Assembly: GCA_934047225.1 (NCBI GenBank)
Contig: OW203991.1
Location: forward strand, 124,001 to 188,000
Source of the DNA: Ypsolopha sequella
Lineage: Eukaryota; Arthropoda; Insecta; Lepidoptera; Ypsolophidae
Direction: 5' to 3'
Length of the DNA stretch: 64,000 bases
The notes beneath the pieces were generated by a model that was not told the origin of the DNA, made no database searches, and saw only the letters and a list, made by a program, of their open reading frames with translations. This document shows positions 31,916-42,736 of the stretch, piece by piece. Position numbers and translations under genes: made by a program. Each line of letters opens with the position of its first letter. Position 1 is the stretch's first letter.

Positions 31916-32007
31916 ATGTCGCAAAGATATTTTTGCGCATTTGGATGCCTAAATTCGTCACGAAAAAAGGAAATCGCCTATTTTAAACTTCCGGCTGATG
32001 TCCAAAG
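31916..32007 (+). CDS. P element transposase exon 1: N-terminal half of THAP domain
   Basis: The ATG at 31916 gives 'MSQRYFCAFGCLNSSRKKE', with the first two cysteines (C-x3-C) of the C2CH THAP zinc finger, then 'AYFKLPADVQ'. The exon stops at AG/GTAAGA (donor GT 32008-32009). Its phase fits the acceptor at 34556-34557, where the remaining Cys and His follow. The THAP domain binds sites near the transposon ends. An upstream in-frame extension to 31823 is possible but lacks THAP character. Confidence 0.8.
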
Positions 32008-34557
32008 GTAAGACTAAAAAATATCACTCAAGAGTAGTACCTACTTACATTACAAATTAAATTTTTGAAATTGTCGCGTTCTTTTTATGTTTGTTCATAC
32101 TGTCTGTTACCAGGGCAAAATAAATAGTTAATAGATTTAAGTACGCTTGTCAGAACAAAAAGCAGGTTTCTTTGAATTTGAATTTGACTTTTTTGTCGGT
32201 TGTCGCCGCCGTCGCCGCCGCCGCGCTGCCGCAAGCAAGTCTAGCCAACCAATCGGTGGAGCGGCGCGCGGTACTTTCAATCAAACGGCAGATACAACGA
32301 ATATGCGGAATATGTCTTAGTAAATATATTTATTTATGGTATACAACTCCGCTATTATAGAATTTGCTGGAATGGGTCAGAGTAAATGTGGAGGAAGTTA
32401 CCGTGGGCAATCATTACGTAAACAATCATCTATCTTTAGCTATAGTAGAAAAAAAGTCATGTCTATCTGTACATTAAATATTTTTTATGAAATTTAAAAT
32501 TTAACGAGTTATTTATTAGTAAATATTTTTGTACTGAGGCCAAAACTACAATTTTTGTCTCTCTGTCTATCTTTCTGTCTTAAATTCAAATTCAAATTAA
32601 AAAAATAGTTTATTTTGCAAAGTAGGTATATACAAGATGACTTTTTGATCATCGTCCAAATTCATGCTGGAGGCTTGATAAGTGATCAGTATCTTGGATT
32701 AGTAACAATTTTTGTGAAATTTCATTTTACGAATTTCACCAAAATTGTTATTGATGCATGATACCGATCACTTACCAAGCCACCAGTATTTCCAGTATTT
32801 AAGTTCGCCGGTACAAGCCCGCGAGCGCGAAGCGCGAGCGGGCGCAGTTCCTAGGGATGTCCCCGGTCACTAGGGATGGGAAAAATTGACATTATTGACA
32901 GAAAGTTCGCCGGAACAAGCCCGCGAGCGCGAAGCGCGAGCGAGCGCAGTTCCTAGGGATGTCCCCGGTCACTAGGGATGCGAATTTTTTTTTTTCTAAA
33001 ATTTGTTACAAAAAAATTTTGTTTTGGCCATATCTTCGGAACGGAAGGTGGTACATCCCTAGGGGTCCGACCATAGGGTGACAAAAAAGTTTTTTTTTTT
33101 TTCAAATGTCAAAACTTTAACGGCCCGTATCTCCGAGACGGCTTGAGTTAGACCCATGTTGATGGGTGTCTAAGAAAAGGTCTCGCCGAGATCTAGCCCC
33201 CCCCGGTGTCAAAACTTTAACGGCCCGTATCTCCCAAACGGCTGGAGCTAGACCCATGTTCATGGTACTCTAAGAAAAGGGCTCGACGAGATCTTTCTGA
33301 AAATAAAATAAAAAAAATAAAAAGTCGAAAAAAATAAAAAAAATTGCCAAAGCTTTGATCGGCCATATCTCCCGAACCGTAAGTCCTAGCGAGTTGCGGT
33401 TTCGACTTTAGTGATCGGTTTGCCGAGCGCTACCCGACCGCATAAAAAAATTTGACATTTGACAGGTTTTGACATTTTTTTGAAATGTCCAAAAAAGTGC
33501 TCCGATTCGCTTGAAACTCGGTATCCAAGAGGAAGTGGGGTCGCTGATTACGAATCCACTGTCAAATTTGACACTTTTTGACAACTGACAGGGACTTTGA
33601 CACTTTTTCGAAAAAAAAATGATCGGACGTGTCTTCGGATCTAATAGCGAGGCCGAAGGCCGAGCCCACAAGTGTGTTTCCAGCGAGGCCGAAAAACGAG
33701 CATGTGAGGACGGAGAACGCGCCAGCGTTCGGAGTTCAAACATGCTCGTTTTTCGGCCGAGCACGACACCGCGGCCACCAGAGTCATACCTGATGTCATT
33801 CTAGGGAGGCCGAAGGCCGACCCCGGAGGACGATTCCGGAGGAATCGTCCGGAGGCCAATCAGTACCAAGCGGCGAGGCCGAAGGCCGAACCGAGTATAA
33901 GCGAGGCCGATGATTACGACGATGACAATTTTGAAAACTGATCATGGCCGATGACTTTTTTTCCCACCCGATCATGACCGATGACATTTCGTGATACAAT
34001 TGACTTCTGCCCATTACTTGAATGTCGTCTGATCACCTGTTTCAACTCAATTTCAGCTTCCAAACGTGTTTTTAACTCGATACCTTGTCCTGTCACGTTA
34101 ACGAAAAAGTTAAAACAACAGCTACATTACAACAACAAACAACAATAACGAAGTACAACTTGGAACAATTACAACTCACGCGGGCTGCCTGCAGCCCGCG
34201 CACCACGCAAAACACTAGTTCTATTATAAAATTATAAAAATAAACCAGTAATTCAGCGCCCGCCATTTTCATTTACGCAAAGATGAACTAATGCATTATG
34301 GCATGTAAAAATTATTAAATATTTTTTTTAGTTTGAAACTACTATCACCCTTCGATCGATTCGTAGTAAACTGTCTTCAGCCCACTGTCTACGGAAGCAT
34401 AGCGTACTAGACGAGTAAGCGTCATTGTGCGCTTGGTGTACGCCTGCTTGCGCACTCGTCTAGTACGCTACGCTTTCGTGGACAGTGGGCCTTACAGTAA
34501 GTTAACTAACACTGATTAACTAAAATAAAGGAAGTGATGACATTTTAACCTTTCCAG
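32008..34557 (+). other. Intron inside the P element THAP domain, filled with repeats
   Basis: GT at 32008 and tttccAG at 34557 bound a 2.55-kb intron. It contains a short LINE L-A tail (about 32581-32640), a roughly 100-bp tandem duplication with 'gcgagcgcgaagcgcgagcg' (about 32810 and 32920), and duplicated 'cggcccgtatctcc' blocks (about 33121 and 33221). It also has 'gaggccgaaggccga' repeats (33649-33910) and a 111-bp hairpin at 34380-34490. P-family introns are normally shorter, so much of this is probably later insertion. Confidence 0.7.
34380..34490. repeat. 111-bp hairpin repeat (MITE-like)
   Basis: Arms of about 38 bp pair: 'gcccactgtctacggaagca' on the left with 'cgctttcgtggacagtgggc' on the right, and pairing continues through 'tagcgtactagacgagt'. 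It lies in the P element intron. The flanks show no clear direct repeat. Confidence 0.65.
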
Positions 34558-34953
34558 GCGTTCTGAGTGGCTGCGCTTGATATCCCGGGAAGATTTACAA
34601 GACAGACCACCAAAAAGCTACAACGTGTGTGAAGAGCACTTTAACGCAAGTGACGTTCTAGAAGGAAAACGACGCAAGAAGCTAAAAAAAAATTCATTAC
34701 CATCTCGAAATTTACCAGACGTACAAAAAAAAAACGTGGGAACACAAACTGAAGAAAGTACACAGACAGAAGAGATTTTAATAGATAATGATACCCGTAG
34801 TACTCAAACTTCAGCGTCTCTTACATCTAATACACCACGAAAACGAAAGCTAAAATCAGCTCTTTCAGAATGTCGAAAAAAAATCAAGCTACAAGAAGTG
34901 GACAATAAAACTGAAAAACATCAGAAAGATACTTTCCATAAATATGTGATAGA
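34558..34953 (+). pseudogene. P element transposase exon 2, part 1: rest of THAP domain and coiled-coil-like linker
   Basis: From the acceptor at 34557 the frame reads 'SEWLRLISRED', then 'PKSYNVCEEHFNASDVL', supplying the C-x2-H pair of the THAP finger and the conserved phenylalanine. A Lys/Thr/Glu-rich linker follows, with a charged stretch ending 'KTEKHQKDTFHKYVIDF'. The frame meets a stop at about 34958-34960. The transposase continues in the next frame, so a one-nucleotide length change in the T-run at 34954-34958 breaks it. Confidence 0.8.
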
Positions 34954-34956
34954 TTT

Positions 34957-36699
34957 TTGACAAAAGAGCTTGCTGAATTAGTAAAAGCACAGACTTATTT
35001 GAAGATTCACCACACAGGAAATAGATACAAAAATGAATACAAAATTTTTTGCTTAAATTTATACTACATAAGTCCACAAGCTTACCGATTGCTGCAAAGT
35101 GCGTTATGCCTTCCATCTCCAAGGACATTATATAAATATATGATACCCATCACAACTGAAATAAATGATAAAGTAATGTCGTTACTAAAAGCTAAAGTTG
35201 AAAGAATGACAGATTTAGAAAAGAACTGCTCCATCGTTGTTGATAATGTAAGTTTAAAAGCAAATCTTTTCTACAATATTAAGGAAGATAAAATTATTGG
35301 TTTTCATGAGATAAACGGAGTTCAGTCACCTGAACCATCCAAAAATGCATTAGTTATGATGGTTCGCGGGATATTTATTAACTGGAAGCAACCTGTGGGC
35401 TATGCGTTGCTCTCAGAGTGTAGAAATTACGACGAGATTGCTAAATGGGTTGATAAATTATTAGAAAGACTATTTGAGATGGGATATAATATTCGAACAT
35501 TTGTTTCTGACATGGGACCTGATATGTTAAAATCAGCTAAAAAAAGATCTGTTTCCTCTGAACAACCCTATTTTTTTGTGAACAACAGAAAAGTATACTA
35601 TATTTTTGATGCACCACATCTTATTAAATCTGTTCGCAACAATTTAATGATATATGACTTTCACTTTAACAATCGTGTTGCAAAGTATGAGCACATTTTG
35701 CAATTTTATAATAGAGACAAAGATAAGGGGTTCAAAATGGCACCAAAATTAACAAACAGCCATGTACATCCAACGAATTTTGAAAAAATGAAAGTGTACT
35801 TCGCAACTCAGCTGTTAAGCAACACTGTTGCCGCTGGAATATCAACATACGTGGATTTCAATGTAATTAATGCATCTGGGAGGGATACCGCAGAATTTGT
35901 AAAATTAATGAATGATTTATTCGACTCTTTAAATTCTTCTAATTTAAAAGACATTTATGAATATAGAAGCGCATACTGCGGCAAAGAATCACAAATGACA
36001 TTTTTCAACGAAATGTTGACTTTTTTTCGAACCCTGAAATTAATTAACCCGAAGAATGGACGTGATGTTACATCAAATGTAAAGTTTATCTTGGGCTTCC
36101 AAGTAACAATTATGTCTATTCTTAGCCTATTTGATGATCTCAGGGTAGAAGGGTATACATTTTTAATGACAAGACGTCTGAATCAGGACGTACTTGAGAA
36201 CTTTTTTGGTCAAATAAGAACGAAAAACGGCATGGCTACGGAACCTACAAGTCGGCAGTTTATTTCAGCTTTTCGAAAATTATTTTTTGCGAACATCATA
36301 AAACCTACAAATGGAGGGAACTGCGAAGATGATTTAGGAAAATTTCTCATTCAGACCAGTGAGTTACAACGACAGGACGAAGAAACATCTCACGCTCAGG
36401 CTTCAAACAAGATTCTGCATGAAAATTATGAAGAACCAGATAGTCACATCCAAATTAATAGTTCAGACTTCACCCAAATAGACCTCCCAGAAAGAAATTC
36501 CCTTTTTTATGTATGTGGCTATCTGTTGAAGAAATGTGCTGAAAACCATGAAGAATGTCAAATAATAAAATCATATATTGATTCCAATCGAAGAGCTCAA
36601 AATTATAGTCTTGAAAGTCGGTATTTACGATACCGAGATTATAGCAAAAATATCGATAAAAATCATTTAATTGTGTCACCTGATGATTTTGTGATATAA
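34957..36699 (+). pseudogene. P element transposase catalytic region (580 codons)
   Basis: This matches P-type transposases (THAP9-like): 'RYKNEYKIFCLNLYYISPQAYRLL', a GTP-binding/RNase-H-fold region with 'NCSIVVDNVSLK' (catalytic Asp region), 'VGYALLSECRNYDEI', 'TFVSDMGPDMLKSA' and 'YYIFDAPHLIKSVRNNLM'. It is followed by 'LNQDVLENFFGQIRTKNG' (Glu-containing block) and a C-terminal 'YVCGYLLKKC'. The initial codon here is TTG because the true start is upstream past the frameshift. The frame ends at two adjacent stops (36697-36702), and similarity resumes in the same frame immediately after. Confidence 0.87.
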
Positions 36700-36702
36700 T
36701 AA

Positions 36703-36951
36703 TATGTTGAAGAAATGGACAAAAAGTTTCGTTCTGGTTTCCAAATGAAACACATTAATTGTAGAATAGCGACATCTATATATAACGCAATTAACGATAT
36801 AACTTTTGTCATGCCGTGCCCATGTTTTCCCATAATTTATTTGAAAAAACTGTTTCTAAGAATGCGAATATATTACACAATTAAATTTAACAACCAAGCT
36901 TTTAAAACAAGCCGAAACAGGCGAAAATATTTTTCTGTGTCTAATTTATAA
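36703..36951 (+). pseudogene. P element transposase C-terminal segment
   Basis: In the same frame as the preceding ORF but after two stops, it reads 'MDKKFRSGFQMKHIN', 'ITFVMPCPCFPIIYLKKLF' and 'MRIYYTIKFNN', a tail conserved in P-type transposases. It ends at a natural stop at 36949-36951. About 470 bp of 3' sequence separates it from the right terminal repeat. A small in-frame insertion creating the stops is the simplest explanation. Confidence 0.8.
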
Positions 36952-37422
36952 TTTTATAAATAACATTCCTGATGCAAAAGTAATTTGTCTTTTTTATTAT
37001 TCTATTAGCAGGGTGATTGGTATTTCAACCAGTTCCTTCGTGGTTATTTTGAAGTGAATACTTCCATGGTCGCGTCTCGTATAGGGGGGGCTGTTCAGAA
37101 CTTGTTCTAGACATTTTCATATTTAGTGTTTGAGAATACTTTGACGGGGTAGTTCTTTTGGGGTAGTTTTTTAAATTTGGGAAAGCTTATTGACTTGATC
37201 TGCTCATTAGGGAAGGATAATTTAATTTCTTAATACAGATTATTACTACGTTTTTTAATCGTTCATTATTTATTATTTAAGATAAGTTAATGCTTATTTT
37301 TAATTTTGATATGACGATGACGAGTCTTATCGTATCTCGAAAAACCCAAGTAATGATATGAGTGAGCGACAGCCCTAACGCTTCGGTGGCGCGTAGGTAT
37401 TTAACTCAGGAATTCGGTTCAA

Positions 37423-37450
37423 TTTCCCTACTGTCTTTGCTTATACTGTG
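37423..37450 (-). repeat. P element right terminal inverted repeat
   Basis: This is the exact complement of 31701-31728, ending 'gcttatactgtg', followed directly by 'cctcaag'. Confidence 0.9.
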
Positions 37451-37457
37451 CCTCAAG

Positions 37458-38825
37458 GTTTGCTCCGAGAAAAAATTAACAGCTTAGACGTCTCTTTGTC
37501 GACACGTATTTATTGTTTTGCAAAAAGCTACGAAAAGTCGGGTCGCCTCTTTAATTACAAGTTTAGTGTTAAAGAAACGTCGACATGACAACGTCATCCG
37601 CTAATTAGACGACGTGGTACATTTTCTAAGACAATTAGAGCGGAATGTCGACCGTTCTTCACGATCACTCTTTATTAGAGCGGAATGTCGACCGTTCTTC
37701 ACGATCACTCTTTATTCGAACAAGTAATTTATTATTTTTTAATGAGTAAATCGAATCGATATCGCGCTGTGAAAATTCATCGACTTTAATTACAGCAGGG
37801 ACTGGGGGGAGGTTGCGTATCTAATAGCAGGGAGTGGGGGGGGAGGTTGCGTGTCTAATAGTTCGGAATACCGGAGTGTACGTGCTCGAGCCGTCCCTGT
37901 GGGTCGAGTAACTCGACCAGGCCGCGCTGACCTCCGCGCTCGCTGTGCCGCAGGCGAGCCCGGAGACCAGGCTAACTATGGCTGGTCGCTAATTTATTTG
38001 AAGCTCACCAGCCCGGCCTATTCCATCGTCCCTACAGGACGTGAGGGGCTCGTCATGTGAATAAGATAGGACTTTTGACTAATAAGACCGAACTGACTGC
38101 GCCGTGCTCGGTGCGAGCTGTGAGCCACATCAGCTCGCACAGCTCGCGGCGCCACTTGACATTTGTATGGAATCGATTGAGATAATGTTGACTCGGAGCC
38201 GCGCGCGACGCCAAGCACTGCGCGACGCGATGCGATGTCATAACGCGGCTCTGAGTGTGATCCCTTTTGCATTTGATAGTTTTGTGCTGCGTCAACGCAT
38301 TTCATGAATAAAAACAAATCGGAATTATTTTGACGTAAATCGCAGCCATTGTTTTATTTTCTTAACGGGCACCGAGCGTTTGCCTTTGTCTCTGTCTTTT
38401 TCTTTACGTGTAAAGAGTAAAGATAATAACCAAACTTTTGCACCTTTTCAATGTTTTTCGTTGTTATTTTCGTTATATTGTTCTTAAATGAAAAACTGTC
38501 GTGTATAAACGCTCCAGTCATCTATGAACTTTAGTTTTGTAAATGGATCATAATATCAAATTACTTATTTTTATAAAAAAGTAGGGAAATAGAGAAAAAA
38601 AATACCCGAAAAGAGGTAACTTTGCGAATTTATTCTATCGAGCCAACTTTATCAAAATGTGTTTCCATCGTGTATACAGTCTAGTAAATATACCCAATAG
38701 TACCAATATATTTCCCTAGATTTTAATATAATTGTTTACTATTTCAAACAAGAGTTACAAAAATGTGTTTGACTGTGTAAAAAGCTCGGTGCGCTCTTAA
38801 GACTTCAAGTGCATTTGAAAAAAAA
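37458..38825. other. Non-genic sequence with a 40-bp duplication
   Basis: A 40-bp unit with 'attagagcggaatgtcgacc' is repeated in tandem at 37634-37713. G-rich 'gggagtggggggggaggttg' repeats occur near 37800-37850. The GC-rich block 37860-38260 has overlapping frames on both strands but no recognisable protein. Confidence 0.45.
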
Positions 38826-38998
38826 CAGAATTTGGGTTGTTATCTTGGAACATATCGTTATCATCTTCAAATTTGGGTTGTTATCTTGGAACATATCGTT
38901 ATCATCTTCAAATTTGGGTTGTTATCTTGGAACATATCGTTATCATCTTCAAATTTGGGTTGGTATCTTGGAACATATCGTTATCATCTTCAAATTCA
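38826..38998. repeat. Minisatellite, 41-bp unit x 4
   Basis: The unit includes 'aatttgggttgttatcttgg' and 'aacatatcgttatcatcttc'. Four copies, the last with 'ggttggtatc'. Forward frames through it are period effects. Confidence 0.9.
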
Positions 38999-39357
38999 GA
39001 GTAAAAGTCCATTCCGTGTATGAAAAAAAATATAATCTAATAACAGCCTTTAAAGGTGGGTGGCTCGGTTAGGGGTGTCGCAGTTGTAGGTTGCGCGGAT
39101 GGCGCAGTTGTGCGCGGTGCGTGCGTGCGCGGCGTGGGCGCGGGTGGCATGTGCACGCGTTGCGGGTTGCACGTGCACGCGTGGTGCGGGTAGCTCTGTG
39201 GTGATCTCCGGTGGTGGTTCGTCTAAGAGTTCCCGTGTGAGGCGGCGGCGGACACGGGGGGTCACGCATAATGCTGCGCCAGTTCTGGAAGGTTCACTTC
39301 ACCGTGCGCCATTTAACCAGCCTTGCTCAGCGAATCAAAGTAATGGCGGTAATGCCA
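38999..39357. other. GC-rich segment without a recognised gene
   Basis: Roughly 39095-39290 is rich in 'gcgcgtgcgtgcgcgg'-like sequence with open frames on both strands (137 and 71 codons). Low complexity and strand symmetry argue against coding. Confidence 0.4.
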
Positions 39358-39432
39358 TGTCTGTCTGTCTGTCTCTATGTCTGTCTGTCTGTCTATCTGT
39401 CTCTATGTCTGTCTGTCTGTCTGTCTGTCTCT
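39358..39432. repeat. (GTCT)n microsatellite
   Basis: Tetranucleotide 'gtct' repeats are interrupted by 'ctatgtct' and 'atct'. The run ends directly where the LINE tail begins. Confidence 0.9.
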
Positions 39433-39838
39433 ATTCAAATTCAAATTCAAATAGTTTATTTTGCAAAGCAGGTATAGATATATACACTTTTTACACGTCA
39501 AATTTAATCTAATAAAGAAAATATATGTAATAAAATAATAAATGTACATGAACTAAATTAAAGGTTTATTTAATTTATGTAGCAATATATTTACGATTAA
39601 AATGATAGGTAAAATATATATTATACAAGGTGAAATCCAATCAACCGCGCGAACCTAAACCAGAGCCCCGGCCAGGGACCAGGAACAAGGTTCAATGATC
39701 ACCAACCGAGCCCCCAGCACGAATCCAGGCGGCCGACCAAATCACATCCTATATACTACATAGTAATAGGTTAAATTACATTATAAATACATGCCTATTC
39801 GATTAGTCTTCTAGATCGAACAGATCGTGTCTTTTTTA
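39433..39838 (-). mobile_element. LINE L-A 3' tail, short copy
   Basis: The minus-strand 3' end starts with 'attcaaattcaaattcaaat'. The segment then follows the same UTR as the copies at 1480-1976 and 50441-51000, including the GC-rich block (39650-39760). It is cut at about 39838, and the hairpin arm is partly lost. Confidence 0.85.
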
Positions 39839-40144
39839 AGCATATTTCCTTTTTTAGGGTTCCGTAGTACCATAGTGTTCTGTGGTAGTACCTAAAAGGT
39901 ACAAAAGGAACCTTTATGGTGAAACTCCGTTGTCCGTCCGTCCGTATGTCACACTATCATAACTTTAACACCGTTAAAGATAAAGACATGCAATTTGGCA
40001 CAAATATAGCACTAACCTGCCCACATATAACGGTGTAAAAAAAGATATGAAAAATTTTAAATTGTTCAAAATATTTCCAAAACAAAAGTGAGAAAAATAC
40101 TATTCTAAAAATACAATATGGGTATCAAATTGTAGATAAATTGT
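39839..40144. repeat. Dispersed repeat with 'agggttccgta' motif
   Basis: It has 'tagggttccgtagtaccata', 'aaaaggaacctttatggtga' and '(gtcc)n' followed by 'aactttaacaccgttaaaga'. Related blocks occur at 25540, 45085, 53290-53740 and 63455. Probably a high-copy non-autonomous element; class unknown. Confidence 0.55.
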
Positions 40145-42258
40145 AGAACTAGCAGCAATAATAGTACAATCTGAGATACATTATAGTTATGTCGGTCATT
40201 AGGCAGGTGAGGCCGACGAGTTAGTAGCTGAACTAGCAGCAATAATAGTACAATCCAGATACATTATAGTTATGTCGGTCATTAGGCAGGTGAGGCCGAC
40301 GAGTTAGTAGCTGAACTAGCAGCAATAATAGTACAATCTCAGATACATTATAGTTATGTCGGTCATTAGGCAGGTGAGGCCGACGAGTTAGTAGCTGAAC
40401 TAGCAGCAATAATAGTACAATCTCAGATACATTGTAGTTATGTCGGTCATTAGGCAGGTGAGGCCGACGAGTTAGTAGCTGAACTAGCAGCAATAATAGT
40501 ACAATCTCAGATACATTATAGTTATGTCGGTCATTAGGCAGGTGAGGCCGACGAGTTAGTAGCTGAACTAGCAGCAATAATAGTACAATCTCAGATACAT
40601 TATAGTTATGTCGGTCATTAGGTAGGTGAGGCCGACGAGTTAGTAGCTGAACTAGCAGCAATAATAGTACAATCTCAGATACATTATAGTTATGTCGGTC
40701 ATTAGGCAGGTGAGGCCGACGAGTTAGTAGCTGAACTAGCAGCAATAATAGTACAATCTCAGATACATTATAGTTATGTCGGTCATTAGGTAGGTGAGGC
40801 CGACGAGTTAGTAGCTGAACTAGCAGCAATAATAGTACAATCTCAGATACATTATAGTTATGTCGGTCATTAGGTAGGTGAGGCCGACGAGTTAGTAGCT
40901 GAACTAGCAGCAATAATAGTACAATCTCAGATACATTATAGTTATGTCGGTCATTAGGCAGGTGAGGCCGACGAGTTAGTAGCTGAACTAGCAGCAATAA
41001 TAGTACAATCTCAGATACATTATAGTTATGTCGGTCATTAGGCAGGTGAGGCCGACGAGTTAGTAGCTGAACTAGCAGCAATAATAGTACAATCTCAGAT
41101 ACATTATAGTTATGTCGGTCATTAGGCAGGTGAGGCCGACGAGTTAGTAGCTGAACTAGCAGCAATAATAGTACAATCTCAGATACATTATAGTTATGTC
41201 GGTCATTAGGCAGGTGAGGCCGACGAGTTAGTAGCTGAACTAGCAGCAATAATAGTACAATCTCAGATACATTATAGTTATGTCGGTCATTAGGTAGGTG
41301 AGGCCGACGAGTTAGTAGCTGAACTAGCAGCAATAATAGTACAATCTCAGATACATTATAGTTATGTCGGTCATTAGGTAGGTGAGGCCGACGAGTTAGT
41401 AGCTGAACTAGCAGCAATAATAGTACAATCTCAGATACATTATAGTTATGTCGGTCATTAGGCAGGTGAGGCCGACGAGTTAGTAGCTGAACTAGCAGCA
41501 ATAATAGTACAATCTCAGATACATTATAGTTATGTCGGTCATTAGGCAGGTGAGGCCGACGAGTTAGTAGCTGAACTAGCAGCAATAATAGTACAATCTC
41601 AGATACATTATAGTTATGTCGGTCATTAGGCAGGTGAGGCCGACGAGTTAGTAGCTGAACTAGCAGCAATAATAGTACAATCTCAGATACATTATAGTTA
41701 TGTCGGTCATTAGGCAGGTGAGGCCGACGAGTTAGTAGCTGAACTAGCAGCAATAATAGTACAATCTCAGATACATTATAGTTATGTCGGTCATTAGGTA
41801 GGTGAGGCCAACGAGTTAGTAGCTGAACTAGCAGCAATAATAGTACAATCTCAGATACATTACAGTTATGTCGGTCATTAGGCAGGTGAGGCCGACGAGT
41901 TAGTAGCTGAACTAGCAGCAATAATAGTACAATCTCAGATACATTATAGTTATGTCGGTCATTAGGCAGGTGAGGCCGACGAGTTAGTAGCTGAACTAGC
42001 AGCAATAATAGTACAATCTCAGATACATTATAGTTATGTCGGTCATTAGGCAGGTGAGGCCGACGAGTTAGTAGCTGAACTAGCAGCAATAATAGTACAA
42101 TCTCAGATACATTATAGTTATGTCGGTCATTAGGCAGGTGAGGCCGACGAGTTAGTAGCTGAACTAGCAGCAATAATAGTACAATCTCAGATACATTATA
42201 GTTATGTCGGTCATTAGGTAGGTGAGGCCGACGAGTTAGTAGCTGAACTAGCAGCAAT
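40145..42258. repeat. Minisatellite, 84-bp unit (about 25 copies)
   Basis: The unit includes 'gaactagcagcaataatagt', 'acaatctcagatacattata' and 'gttatgtcggtcattaggca'. A variable site ggcaggt/ggtaggt is distributed in a partly regular pattern. The 674-codon minus frame is a period artefact (84 is divisible by 3). The array begins after a partial unit and ends abruptly at 'caataaagcttaatttg'. Confidence 0.95.
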
Positions 42259-42736
42259 AAAGCTTAATTTGATAACAGTTGTTAGACGATATCTGCTATC
42301 GGTAGGTATCGACTCAAGTTAACGAGACCCTGCAGTCGTCGCAACGACCACGTTATAGCCGTGCAACGTTTTTAAACTGTTAATATAATGGAGCTTTTTC
42401 TGAAAATGGCAGCCATTCCGCTAATATCCATGGTTATGCTTATGCTGTTTAATAGGCAGGCTTTTATGTTTATACGTTTTCCATTATTACAAGCATTTTT
42501 GTTTTGAAACATTTGTAGCTGAAGCCTGCCACACCATGTCGCTAGTGCAATGCGGGCCCAATCAGTGACTGCAACATACAAACACACACACTGCACATTG
42601 TTCTTTTGTTTAAAAACATTAATACTAACACGTCATGTATGTTGCATATGCTAAGATAAATAGTTACTTACCATCTGCAGTAGCTGAAAGATAATTATGT
42701 ATCTTTACCAAACAAATATCATACAAGACTAGCATT
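42259..42736. other. Spacer without a recognised gene
   Basis: No protein family or element ends were identified. It includes palindromic-looking 'gataacagttgttagacgatatc' fragments only. Confidence 0.45.

Larger units (their letters stand above)
31701..37450 (+). mobile_element. P-element-superfamily DNA transposon, full length (5.75 kb)
   Basis: Exact 28-bp terminal inverted repeats start CACAGTATAAGC (31701-31728 and complement 37423-37450). They are flanked flush by the 7-bp direct repeat 'cctcaag' (31694-31700 and 37451-37457). P elements usually duplicate 8 bp, so one base may be degenerate. Inside is a THAP-domain exon, a 2.55-kb intron and a P-type transposase. The transposase has one frameshift and a pair of stops, so this copy looks recently inactivated unless these are assembly errors. 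Confidence 0.9.

Noticed and set aside
39099..39512. 137-codon frame in the GC-rich segment
   Set aside because: It is open on both strands, low complexity, and runs into a gtct microsatellite and a LINE tail.
40233..42257. 674-codon open frame on the minus strand
   Set aside because: An 84-bp repeat read through in frame. Its leucine-rich pattern is the unit translated 24 times, and no start context or flanking coding sequence exists.
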